Part shown: positions 16,980-24,976 of the stretch, piece by piece
How positions within the stretch are numbered: the first letter of the stretch is position 1
Layout of the letters: every line of letters starts with the position of its first letter
Source: DATKPC01 sp035524275
GTDB lineage: Bacteria > Pseudomonadota > Gammaproteobacteria > Burkholderiales > Burkholderiaceae_F
DNA length: 39,323 nt
Assembly (NCBI GenBank): GCA_035524275.1
Contig: DATKPC010000079.1
Coordinates: 1 to 39,323, forward strand
Reading direction: 5' to 3'
Program-made: the position numbers and the translations under genes
Notes under the pieces: generated by a model
Told to the model about the DNA's origin: nothing
The model's database searches: none
The model's input: only the letters and a program-made list of their open reading frames with translations

Positions 16980-17555
16980 ATGGATAAAGGTCGGCTCGAG
17001 GCGTTCAGCGACGGCGTGATCGCCGTGATCATCACGATCATGGTGCTCGAACTCAAGGTTCCCCATGCCGACGGCATCGCGGCACTGCAGGGCCTGGTGC
17101 CGACGTTCCTCAGCTACGTGCTGAGCTTCGTCTTCGTCGCGATCTACTGGCACAACCACCACCACATGCTCCACGCGGTGCAGCATGTCGACGGCCGCGT
17201 GCTGTGGGCGAACTCGCACCTGCTCTTCTGGCTCTCGCTCGTGCCCTTTACGACCGCGTGGATGGCGGAATATCCGCTTGCGCCGTGGCCCACCGTGACC
17301 TACGGCGTCGTCCTCTTCCTGTCCGCGGTCGCCTACACGCTGCTGCAGGTCGCGCTGCTGAAGCGCCACGGACGCGAGTCGGCGCTCGCGCGCGCGGTCG
17401 GTTCGGACGCCAAGGGCCGCGCCTCGCTGGCGCTGTACGCCACCGCGATCGCCTGTGCGTGCGTCGTTCCGTGGGTGGCGATGGGAATCTACGTGCTGGT
17501 CGCGCTGATCTGGCTCGTCCCGGATCGCCGGATCGAGCGCGTGATCGGCGCGTAG
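16980..17555 (+). CDS. TMEM175-family (DUF1211) integral membrane channel
   Basis: 191 residues, about six membrane helices. The N-terminus RLEAFSDGVIAVIITIMVLE carries the FSDG signature of TMEM175 proteins, in which the first helix lines a potassium-conducting pore. A His cluster (YWHNHHHMLH) after helix 2 is usual for bacterial members. Bacterial homologues act as K+ channels in vitro; the physiological role is unclear. GGCGGAG ~9 bp upstream serves the ATG at 16980. It is 58 bp downstream of the SmbP-like gene and converges on the SRAP gene. Confidence 0.88.
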   Translation: MDKGRLEAFSDGVIAVIITIMVLELKVPHADGIAALQGLVPTFLSYVLSFVFVAIYWHNHHHMLHAVQHVDGRVLWANSHLLFWLSLVPFTTAWMAEYPLAPWPTVTYGVVLFLSAVAYTLLQVALLKRHGRESALARAVGSDAKGRASLALYATAIACACVVPWVAMGIYVLVALIWLVPDRRIERVIGA

Positions 17556-17574
17556 GCCGCTGCGGGGCCGCCGT

Positions 17575-18237
17575 TCAGGCGTCGCCGGTCGCGGCGGGCT
17601 TCCTGCGTCGCGCAGGGCGCGGGTCGGCGGCGGCGCGAAACGCGGTCGCATCGAAGGGTCGCAGCAGCGCCGCGGCTTGCGGCGGCGTCGCCTGAAGCCA
17701 GCTGCGGTACTGCGCCGGATCGATGACGACAAGCGAGCGCTTCTCGTCGCCGGGCGCATGGAACTGCGACATCAGCGCGTGCCGGTCCGCATTGATCGTC
17801 AGCATGCTGAACGACACGGCCACGGGCCCGGTCGGAGAACGCCACGATTCCCAGATTCCGGCGACGCAGAAATCGCTGCCGTCGGCACGCTCGATGCGCC
17901 AGCGGGTCGAGCGCTCGCCGTCGTAGCGAGGTTCGAAGAACGACTGCATCGGCACCAGGCAGTAGCGGCGTTCGCGCCAGGGCGCGCGAAAGCTCGGCTT
18001 CGTCGCGACGGTCTCGCTGCGCGCGTTGTAGGTGCTGCGCGCGAGCTTCGCATCGCGCGACCAGCGGGGAATCAATCCGAAGCACGCCGCGATGCACGCG
18101 GTGGTGCCGTCGTCGCTGGCGCGCAGTATCGGCGCCACGTAGGCCGGATAGGTCTCGTCCGGGAATTCGAAGTCCACCGCGGCGCCGAACTGTTCGCGAA
18201 TGAGGTCGCGGCTGCTGGGTCGATAGTTCGTGCACAT
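17575..18237 (-). CDS. SRAP-family abasic-site-processing protein (YedK/HMCES)
   Basis: 220 residues. SRAP proteins crosslink through Cys2 to abasic sites in single-stranded DNA and shield them. The sequence begins MCTNYRP, so removal of Met exposes Cys2; this fixes the start at 18237. The other active-site residues are N71 (YNARSET), E102 (SFFEPR) and H160 (QFHAPGDEKR). The motif after H160 differs from the common HDRMP form. The tail (~200-220) is basic and probably disordered. It is single-copy here, divergent from the phosphofructokinase gene, with no SOS genes nearby. Confidence 0.9.
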   Translation of the reverse strand: MCTNYRPSSRDLIREQFGAAVDFEFPDETYPAYVAPILRASDDGTTACIAACFGLIPRWSRDAKLARSTYNARSETVATKPSFRAPWRERRYCLVPMQSFFEPRYDGERSTRWRIERADGSDFCVAGIWESWRSPTGPVAVSFSMLTINADRHALMSQFHAPGDEKRSLVVIDPAQYRSWLQATPPQAAALLRPFDATAFRAAADPRPARRRKPAATGDA

Positions 18238-18405
18238 GGCCGCGATCGGTCATCACGCTCCGTGGGGGCGTCGAATACGCATTCTCATGCCGGCCGCGCC
18301 GAGCGACAAGGCCCGTCGCGCCGCCCGCCGACGGTAAACTGAAGGCGTCACCCACGTCGCGGCCATCGTGGCGGCCACGCGGAACCACCGGGGAGGAAAT
18401 CCACC

Positions 18406-19620
18406 ATGTCGTCCGGCAAGATCCTGGTTGCCCAGGGGGGCGGGCCTACCGCCGTCATCAACCAGTCGCTCGCGGGTGTCGTGCTCGAGGCGCGGCGGTT
18501 CCGCAACGTCGAGTACGTCTACGGCGCGCGCCACGGCGTCCGGGGCATCGTCAACGAAGATTTCGTCGACCTGACGCAGGAAACCAGCCACAACCTGGAG
18601 CTCGTGGCGAGCACGCCCGCGTCGGCGCTGGGTTCGACGCGCGACAAGCCCGACCTGAAATACTGCCACGAGATCTTCAAGGTCCTGCAGGCCCATGGGA
18701 TCGGGCATTTCTTCTACATCGGAGGCAACGATTCCTCGGATACGGTGCGAATCGTCGCCGAGGAGGCGCGCCGGGCCGGATACCCGCTGCGCTGCATCCA
18801 CATCCCGAAGACGATCGACAATGACCTCGTGGCCAACGATCACACGCCCGGGTTCCCGTCGGCGGCCCGCTTCGTCGCACAGGCGTTCGCCGGCGCCAAC
18901 CTCGACAATTCGGCCTTGCCCGGCGTCTACCTCGCCGTGGTCATGGGCCGGCATGCCGGCTTCCTGACCGCCGCCGCGGCGCTCGGCAAGAAGTTCCCGG
19001 ACGACGGGCCGCACCTGATCTACCTGCCGGAGCGGACCTTCGAGATCGAACGCTTCCTCGCGGACGTCAAGGCGGCCTACGATCGGCACGGCCGCTGCGT
19101 GATTGCGGTCTCCGAGGGGATCCACGATGCCGACGGCACGCCGATCCTGAGCCGGCTCGCGAAGGAACTCGAGGTCGACCAGCATGGCAACGTGCAACTG
19201 TCCGGCAGCGGCGCGCTCGCCGACCTGCTGTGCGAGGAAATCAAGGCCAAGCTGAAGCTGAAGCGCGTTCGTGGCGACACGCTCGGCTACGTGCAGCGCT
19301 CATTCATCGGCTGCGTTTCCGACGTCGACCAGCGCGAGGCGCGCGAGGTCGGCGAGAAGGCCGTGCAATACGCCATGTGGGGCGACCGCGACGGCTCGGT
19401 GACGATCCGCCGGGTCGGCTTCTACTCGGTCGACTATGAACTGGCGCCGCTGGAGACCGTCGCCGGCAAGACGCGCGTGATGGAGGACCACTTCATCGCG
19501 GCGAGCGGCACCGACGTGACCGACGCTTTCCGCCTTTACCTGCGACCTCTGCTGGGATCCGGGATGCCCGACGCGTTTCGGCTGCGCCCCAATCCGGTGG
19601 CCAAGGTGCTGGCGAAATAG
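18406..19620 (+). CDS. pfp: 6-phosphofructokinase, pyrophosphate-dependent type
   Basis: 404 residues. It phosphorylates fructose 6-phosphate reversibly, with PPi as likely phosphoryl donor. Residues 8-16 (VAQGGGPTA) form the donor-binding loop. GGNDSSDT at 106-113 places Asp109 where ATP enzymes have Gly, and PKTIDND at 134-140 carries Lys135; both mark the PPi-dependent group. The first residue of the usual GGDD motif is Asn here. GRHAGFLTAA follows as expected. GGGGAGGAAA (18390-18398) precedes the ATG. PPi-PFK is common in methylotrophs using the RuMP or Calvin cycle. It converges on the mutarotase-mxa block, with 58 bp between stops. Confidence 0.88.
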   Translation: MSSGKILVAQGGGPTAVINQSLAGVVLEARRFRNVEYVYGARHGVRGIVNEDFVDLTQETSHNLELVASTPASALGSTRDKPDLKYCHEIFKVLQAHGIGHFFYIGGNDSSDTVRIVAEEARRAGYPLRCIHIPKTIDNDLVANDHTPGFPSAARFVAQAFAGANLDNSALPGVYLAVVMGRHAGFLTAAAALGKKFPDDGPHLIYLPERTFEIERFLADVKAAYDRHGRCVIAVSEGIHDADGTPILSRLAKELEVDQHGNVQLSGSGALADLLCEEIKAKLKLKRVRGDTLGYVQRSFIGCVSDVDQREAREVGEKAVQYAMWGDRDGSVTIRRVGFYSVDYELAPLETVAGKTRVMEDHFIAASGTDVTDAFRLYLRPLLGSGMPDAFRLRPNPVAKVLAK

Positions 19621-19678
19621 CATCGCGCGCTCGCCATGCTCCCCTTTCCCGCTCGCGCGCGAGAGGGACGTGCGGGCG

Positions 19679-20659
19679 TCAGCCGGCGGACGATTCCCGG
19701 GTGGGAGCGCGGGCTTCGACCCGCAAGCGCAGACCCATTCGATGCGTCGCGCCGGGCGCGATGGCGACCACGTCATCCAGGGCATTGGCCGTCTCGACGC
19801 ACAGCATCTCACGCCAGCCTCCCAGCGCTCGGCGGCCCTCACCGAGGTCCCCGAGGCGCCGCGCCTTCTCGAGCCACGGCGACCAGACGACCGTCGAGCG
19901 GCTGCCGGATTTCTCCACGACGATCCGGCGCCCGAACCCGGGATCTTCGACGACGCACGTCGCGGTCGTCCCGACGAAGACCCGATCGACTTCACCCGCG
20001 AAGCGCACGTCGCCTTCGCACCGTTTCCTGCGCCCGGCGTCCACCTGGTCGACGTACGTCGCACCATCCAGTCCGGCGACGGCAATGTCGCCGATGTCGT
20101 CGACCGCCAGATAGGTGTGCAGCGCCTCGGTGATCGAGAATGCGCTGGCGCCGCGGTTGGTGGTTTCCAGCTCGACCGCCAGCTCGGCGCCGATCGTCGC
20201 GCGAAGCGACAACGCAAACGAGTGCGGTCCATATCGACGCGAGGAGGCGTCGTCGACGCGCTCGAACGACACGCGCGTGTCGCCACCCGGCAACAATTCG
20301 ACCGCCGCCAGCGTCCACGCGGCGGCACGGACATATCCGTGGCTCGGCGCGGCGGGGTCGGTCGGGTGGGGCCCGAACCACGGCCAGCACACCGGGATGC
20401 CGCCGCGGACCGCCTTGCCTTTCGCGTAGCGCGCGGCGTCCGACACCCAGACCACCGGTTCACGCTGCGTCCGCGGCGTCCACGAGAGAAGGTGCGCACC
20501 CTGCATGCAGAAGGACGCGCTCGCCGACGCGTTGGACACGTCCGCGACGACGATGCCGTCGCCGAGGTCGCGAAACGCGATGCCATCGAGCGCGCCGAAG
20601 CGCGCGTTCAAATCCTCGAGGTCCGAGCGGCGCGCGCCGCCGGGGTTGTCTTCGCTCAT
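19679..20659 (-). CDS. D-hexose-6-phosphate mutarotase (YeaD-like aldose 1-epimerase)
   Basis: 326 residues. The beta-sandwich fold of galactose mutarotase-like enzymes is indicated by FCMQGAHLLSWTP, KAVRGGIPVCWPWFGPH (the YeaD signature), ALHTYLAVDDI (catalytic His) and MLCVETANA (catalytic Glu near the C-terminus). It should interconvert alpha and beta anomers of glucose 6-phosphate or related hexose phosphates. The start at ATG 20659 overlaps the mxaL stop as ATGA; the frame is open further upstream only as a shadow of mxaL. That overlap makes it the last cistron of the mxa-type operon, which is unexpected. Confidence 0.9.
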   Translation of the reverse strand: MSEDNPGGARRSDLEDLNARFGALDGIAFRDLGDGIVVADVSNASASASFCMQGAHLLSWTPRTQREPVVWVSDAARYAKGKAVRGGIPVCWPWFGPHPTDPAAPSHGYVRAAAWTLAAVELLPGGDTRVSFERVDDASSRRYGPHSFALSLRATIGAELAVELETTNRGASAFSITEALHTYLAVDDIGDIAVAGLDGATYVDQVDAGRRKRCEGDVRFAGEVDRVFVGTTATCVVEDPGFGRRIVVEKSGSRSTVVWSPWLEKARRLGDLGEGRRALGGWREMLCVETANALDDVVAIAPGATHRMGLRLRVEARAPTRESSAG

Positions 20660-21540
20660 CGCCAGTTTCCATGCAGCGGGACATCGGGCTTGAGGCGCCA
20701 CGCCAGGAGAAGCAGCGCCGCGGCGACGAGCACCCAGGACAGGTCCGTGAGCACCGGTGCGCGACGCGCGTGGCGCGGATCGAGTATCGCCTGGCGCAAA
20801 GCCGCCTCGCCGTCCAGGTGCACATAATCGAAGCCGACGTGCTGCGCGAGGGACTTCAAGTGGTCTTCGCGGACGTACGACAGCTCTTCGTGGCTTGCGG
20901 GGTCGCCGGGCACCTGCATGACTTCGTCGGCATGCCACGTGCCGACGCGCCTGCCGTCGGGCGTCGTGCGCGGAATGGGCTGCGCGTCGCGGCCGCCCAC
21001 CCCGACGAGCCAGCCGTGCACGAGTCCGTGACGAAAATCGTCGAACAGCGCCGGTGCGTCGTCGGGTGCGATCGGCGGCGCCTCCTGCCCATCGGTGAGG
21101 AACACGAGGTCCGGGTGCGGCTCGAGCGACTGCGCGACACGGATGGCCCAGTAGACGCCCTTGGTGATCTCGCTCGCCTCGCCCCAGCGCATCCGGCCGT
21201 CGAGGCGCGACAGCGCGGCGACCAGGTCGTTGTAGTTCGCGCAGACCTCGATCGGCGCCAGGAGAAGGATCGTCCGATACTCCGCGAACGCGGCCCACCC
21301 GATGCGCGACCCGCAGGGCAGGTCGCGCAGGATGCGGCGCGCCGCCTGCCGCGCGTACTCGATGCGACTTGTCGCGGCGCTGCCGGCCGCTCCACCGCCG
21401 TAGTCTTCGACGTCCATGCTCTGCGTGATGTCGAACACGACGACCGTGTCGTACGTCGCCTGCGGAATCGCGATCAGCGGCATCACGACGGCGATGCCGA
21501 GCAGCAGGAGCAGGGCGGCAAGGTGCCGGACGCCGATCAT
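20656..21540 (-). CDS. mxaL: MxaL-like von Willebrand factor A protein, methanol dehydrogenase maturation
   Basis: 294 residues. N-terminal membrane helix (HLAALLLLLGIAVVMPLIA), then a VWA domain (~30-260) and a C-terminal helix (LSWVLVAAALLLLAWRL). The metal-ion site reads DITQSMDVEDY (D37, T39, S41), with Thr at the position where canonical DxSxS has Ser. FLTDGQEAPP supplies the distal Asp. DITQSM, LPCGSR and the order of neighbours match MxaL, one of the proteins needed for calcium insertion into methanol dehydrogenase. Both ends overlap neighbours by ATGA. Start at ATG 21540. Confidence 0.8.
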   Translation of the reverse strand: MIGVRHLAALLLLLGIAVVMPLIAIPQATYDTVVVFDITQSMDVEDYGGGAAGSAATSRIEYARQAARRILRDLPCGSRIGWAAFAEYRTILLLAPIEVCANYNDLVAALSRLDGRMRWGEASEITKGVYWAIRVAQSLEPHPDLVFLTDGQEAPPIAPDDAPALFDDFRHGLVHGWLVGVGGRDAQPIPRTTPDGRRVGTWHADEVMQVPGDPASHEELSYVREDHLKSLAQHVGFDYVHLDGEAALRQAILDPRHARRAPVLTDLSWVLVAAALLLLAWRLKPDVPLHGNWR

Positions 21541-22085
21541 GGGAGGTCGATGCGCGCGCCCTGCAGCGTGCTGATGGATCGTTCCCGCGTCGGCGGCTCC
21601 GACATTTCTTCGGTCTCCGGTTCTTCCTCCTCCGGAGCGATCCTCAACGCCTGCTCCAGGTTGAAACGCGCATCCCAATCCGAAGGGTCGGCCCTCAGTA
21701 CGTCGCGATACGCCTGCTTCGACAGTTCGACCAGCGGCGCGGAACGGAGCGCGGCGTCGGGCCCCGCCTTCATCGCCTCGCGCAGATGCAGATTGCCGAG
21801 GTCGAAGAGCGCCATCCGGCGCAGTTCGCCGGACCCGGTTCGCGCAAGGTCCTTGTAGATGTCGAGCGCCGGATCCGCGTCGCCTTGCCGCGCCAGCGCG
21901 ATGCCGCGGACGAGCCGCGCCTCGGGCGGCGTCGAAGCGTCGAGCGGCAGCGACAGGTCCGCCGCCCGCTCGATCGCGCTGGCGAGTCGACGCGCGCGGT
22001 GCAACTGCCAGCCCTCCAGCGCCGTCATCGCGACGCAGGCGCCGACGAGAACGGCGAAAGCGGCGTGGACGCTGCGGCGCTTCAT
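21537..22085 (-). CDS. mxaK: MxaK-like membrane-anchored TPR protein
   Basis: 182 residues. One N-terminal membrane helix (AAFAVLVGACVAMTALEGW) is followed by a periplasmic, TPR-like helical part (EARLVRGIALARQGDADPAL, FDLGNLHLREAMK, DPSDWDARFNLEQAL), and an acidic tail. This pattern and the position between the two VWA genes match MxaK of methylotrophs. In Methylobacterium, mxaA, mxaK and mxaL mutants make methanol dehydrogenase lacking calcium. The start ATG at 22085 overlaps the mxaC stop (ATGA). Confidence 0.78.
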   Translation of the reverse strand: MKRRSVHAAFAVLVGACVAMTALEGWQLHRARRLASAIERAADLSLPLDASTPPEARLVRGIALARQGDADPALDIYKDLARTGSGELRRMALFDLGNLHLREAMKAGPDAALRSAPLVELSKQAYRDVLRADPSDWDARFNLEQALRIAPEEEEPETEEMSEPPTRERSISTLQGARIDLP

Positions 22086-23197
22086 CGCGTGCCCTCGGCC
22101 GGGTCCGCCGGCTTCGTGGCCGTTCCGGCGCGTGACAACGCGCGTGCGACGGCCGCGAACCCCCCGCCTCCCCCGAACCCGCCGACGCTCCCGAACGCCA
22201 GCCGCAGCGCCAGCAGAAGGGCGCAGCATGCGGCTGCGACGCCGGTGCAGGCGCGCGCGAGGTCGCGGCGCGGAACCTGTTCCAGGTAGTCGAGCGGAAG
22301 GTTCTGCTGCCGACCGACATCGGCGATGGCTTTCGCCAGGTCTTCCGGTATCTCGGCCTGATAGGCGCGATACGGCGTGCTCAGCGTCTGGAAGAAGCGG
22401 TGCAGCGCGATCTCCGGGACCGATTCCGCATCGGCGCCCTCGGCGTCGAGCGTCTTGCCGTTGTACGACCGAAGGTAAAGGAAGTACAACGCGATCCGGT
22501 TGCGCTGCAGGCCGGCCGCGATGCGCCGGCGCGTCGGCGGGTCGAGCTGCGCGCCGCCGTCGGACACGAGGAGAATGATGCGGCTGCCGGTGTACGCGCG
22601 GTCCTGGAATTCGTCGATCGACGCGAGGAGGGCCCGCCCGACGTCGGTGTCGGCGAGGCCGCGACCGACGCCGCCGGCCGTGATTCCCGCCTGGATGACC
22701 TCGCCGTGCTGCGTGAACGGCACGACCTCGAGCGGGTTGCTGCTGAAGAAGACGACCGAGAAGCGGTCGTTGACGCGTTCGCGGGCGAATCGCGAAAGCA
22801 GGTCGCGCGCCACCTGCGACTTCACGGGGCCGTTGCTCCAGACCTGGTGCCGAAGGATCAGCGGATCGATGCTCCGCCAATTGTCCGGCAGCATCCGATC
22901 GTCCATGCTTCGACTGCGATCGATCAGCAGCACGACCTCCGCGCCGCGTCCGCTGCGGATCACCTGGGTCTCCGGGATGCCGGGCGAGGCCAGCGCGGTG
23001 ACCAGGCCGAGGATCGCCACCGCGGCCAGGGCGCGTTCGACCCGGCTCGCGACGCGGCCCCATGGATCGGCCGGCAGCACGTCGAGGCTCGAAAAGCTCT
23101 CCGCATCGCCGCGCCGGCGCGCAAAAGGCAGTAGAGCCAGCGGAGCGAGGAGCAGCGCGAGGGGATGGGCGAATTCGATCGATGCCATGGATATCAT
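22082..23197 (-). CDS. mxaC: MxaC-like von Willebrand factor A membrane protein
   Basis: 371 residues from the ATG at 23197, which overlaps the mxaA stop as ATGA; an ATG at 23188 is also possible. Two N-terminal membrane segments (HPLALLLAPLALLPF and ALAAVAILGLVTALASPG) precede a VWA domain with an intact metal site DRSRSM (D93, S95, S97) and LVSDGG. A C-terminal membrane helix (TGVAAACCALLLALRLAF) and a Gly-rich tail follow. The layout is that of BatA-type proteins; the neighbourhood identifies it as MxaC. Confidence 0.8.
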   Translation of the reverse strand: MISMASIEFAHPLALLLAPLALLPFARRRGDAESFSSLDVLPADPWGRVASRVERALAAVAILGLVTALASPGIPETQVIRSGRGAEVVLLIDRSRSMDDRMLPDNWRSIDPLILRHQVWSNGPVKSQVARDLLSRFARERVNDRFSVVFFSSNPLEVVPFTQHGEVIQAGITAGGVGRGLADTDVGRALLASIDEFQDRAYTGSRIILLVSDGGAQLDPPTRRRIAAGLQRNRIALYFLYLRSYNGKTLDAEGADAESVPEIALHRFFQTLSTPYRAYQAEIPEDLAKAIADVGRQQNLPLDYLEQVPRRDLARACTGVAAACCALLLALRLAFGSVGGFGGGGGFAAVARALSRAGTATKPADPAEGTR

Positions 23198-24108
23198 CGG
23201 CCGGTACGCCTTTCGACCCGGTAGAGCGCCTGGCACAGTTCGCGCACCGAGGCGGCGTCGCCTGTCGCCGCCGAGCCGAAGAAGATCCGCGACGACTGCG
23301 CGTAGAAGGCTTCGATCGGCCCGCGCAGCGGGAGGAACTGGGGCGCCCGATCGAACAGTCGCGGCAGCGTCCCGCTGGCCATCGCGCACCCGGCCGTGCG
23401 GTCGAACGCACGATGCAGGATCCGCCACGCGTCGGGCACGGAATCGCCGGCTCGGTGCAACTCGCGCATCGCGTGTGCGAACGGAAGCCGAACGGCTTCG
23501 CGTCGATTCCGCCATGCCCACCAGCCCAGCCACGCGAGGCACGCCGCGAGCGCCGCGGCGCCCCAACCGACGAGGCGACGCTCGATCGCCTCCAGATCGA
23601 GGTCACCGGCATGTCGGTCCGGCCGCAGGCCTCCCAGTTTCGACGCACCCTCCGCATCGCGTGGCGACACAGGGCCGATCGAGATAGGCCAGGGGTCGAC
23701 GCGCAGGCCGCGATCCCCCGCGGCGGGCGCCATTTTCCACGACGGCAATTGCACGACGGTCAGCACGGGCGGCGAATTGATGACCTGGTACTCGACGTCG
23801 AGCCAGCGCTCCCCGCGCGAATCGACGTCGATCGCGGCGCGGCGACGCTCGAACCAGGCGCCGAACCGGCCCGGTTGCGGCAGCGCGGCCGGCGTGAACG
23901 CATCGCCCTCGACCCGCAGCAGCACGCGCTGCGCCAGCAGGTCGCCGATCTGGTAGCCATAGGAACGCGGCTGCTCGACCGCCGCCTCGAACGAGGTTCC
24001 GGCCCACGTTTCCTCGGCCAAGGCCACCGTCCCGCCACCGCTTGCGCCGACACCCAGGCCGACGCCGATCGCGACGAGCCGCAGGACGGAGCGCCCGAGC
24101 CGCCTCAC
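23194..24108 (-). CDS. mxaA: MxaA-like periplasmic protein, calcium insertion into methanol dehydrogenase
   Basis: 304 residues from a GTG at 24108 that overlaps the mxaS stop (GTGA). A signal peptide (MRRLGRSVLRLVAIG, cleavage near VALA-EE) is followed by a beta-rich domain (~35-170) containing PRSYGYQIGDLLAQRVLL and WLDVEYQVINSPPVL. One membrane helix follows (AALAACLAWLGWWAW), then a cytoplasmic helical domain. This arrangement and these motifs fit MxaA. It is the most diagnostic member of the set, because generic MoxR/Bat operons do not carry it. Confidence 0.78.
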   Translation of the reverse strand: MRRLGRSVLRLVAIGVGLGVGASGGGTVALAEETWAGTSFEAAVEQPRSYGYQIGDLLAQRVLLRVEGDAFTPAALPQPGRFGAWFERRRAAIDVDSRGERWLDVEYQVINSPPVLTVVQLPSWKMAPAAGDRGLRVDPWPISIGPVSPRDAEGASKLGGLRPDRHAGDLDLEAIERRLVGWGAAALAACLAWLGWWAWRNRREAVRLPFAHAMRELHRAGDSVPDAWRILHRAFDRTAGCAMASGTLPRLFDRAPQFLPLRGPIEAFYAQSSRIFFGSAATGDAASVRELCQALYRVERRTGR

Positions 24109-24962
24109 GGCGCCGCCTCGAGAAAAAAACGCGACACGGCGGTGGCCTCGAAGCGATCGCCGGCGTAGAACGGACGCAAGCCGCGGCGGGAAAGAATGCG
24201 ATCCAGCTGCGCCCGCCGCGCGGCCACGCGCTCGCGCCACGCCGCGCGGATCGACGGCCTCAACCACAACGTCCGCTGGCGGCCTGTTTCGGCGTCGCGC
24301 AACGCGACGAGGCCGTGGGTTTCCGGCGGCTCGGTCTCCGCGCGATGCCAGGTGATCACCGGGATGACGCACGACGACGCCACGCGGTCCAGCGCGCCGC
24401 CGAGCCGATCGAGCGGCCAATGAAAGTCCGACAGAATGAAGACCAGCCCGCGTCGAGCGGCGAGCCGCGCGAGCGATTCGTCCAATCCGTCGATGCCACC
24501 GCGACCTGCGTCCCCGACCCGCGCCAGCGCTTCCGCCATCGCCTGGCCGGACCCACGACTGCGCGTCGCCGGCACGGCAAGGTCCTCGCGCTCGCGGGCG
24601 TCGAACGCGACCAGGCCCGCGGCGTCGCCGATGCGAAAGGCACTTCGCCCCAGCGCGGCGACGAAGTCGCGCGCGTAGTCGAGCTTCGAGCCGCCGCGGC
24701 CATAGAGCATCGAGGCCGAGACGTCGACGACCGCGTGCACCGGTACGCCGGCGCGCATCCGGTTGACCCGGACGAGCCAGTCGCCATCGACCGAGCGGAG
24801 GCTCGCGCGAAGGTCGAGCCGGCGCGGATCCGGGCGATCGAACAGTCGGGCGTGCGCAACGAACTGCTGGCCGTCACCGGCGCTTCGCGATGGATGCGAG
24901 CCCGGCCGCCAACCGCCGATCCGCCCGGCAAGTCGGTAGTCGAATTCCTGTTCGACGAACAC
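24105..24962 (-). CDS. mxaS: MxaS-like DUF58 protein
   Basis: 285 residues from a GTG at 24962, supported by GAGGG 4 bp upstream and by position: it starts 14 bp after the mxaR stop. DUF58 proteins have a degenerate VWA fold; here VHAVVDVSASMLYGRGGSKL gives the DxSxS motif and FILSDFHWPL the later Asp. No membrane helix is apparent, so the protein should be cytoplasmic, next to the MoxR-type ATPase. The frame remains open further upstream over mxaR, but that part is an arginine-rich shadow. Its role in methanol dehydrogenase maturation is inferred from the operon. Confidence 0.78.
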   Translation of the reverse strand: MFVEQEFDYRLAGRIGGWRPGSHPSRSAGDGQQFVAHARLFDRPDPRRLDLRASLRSVDGDWLVRVNRMRAGVPVHAVVDVSASMLYGRGGSKLDYARDFVAALGRSAFRIGDAAGLVAFDAREREDLAVPATRSRGSGQAMAEALARVGDAGRGGIDGLDESLARLAARRGLVFILSDFHWPLDRLGGALDRVASSCVIPVITWHRAETEPPETHGLVALRDAETGRQRTLWLRPSIRAAWRERVAARRAQLDRILSRRGLRPFYAGDRFEATAVSRFFLEAAP

Positions 24963-24976
24963 GCGACCCTCGACGA

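Noticed and set aside
13960..17019. A 1019-codon open frame on the plus strand
   Set aside because: It runs antisense through the GGDEF-EAL gene, is Arg/Asp/His-rich and has no domain; such antisense frames are common in GC-rich DNA.
19652..19663. CTCGCGCGCGAG palindrome between the phosphofructokinase and mutarotase genes
   Set aside because: It has no loop-forming centre and no T-tract; it is expected from base composition.
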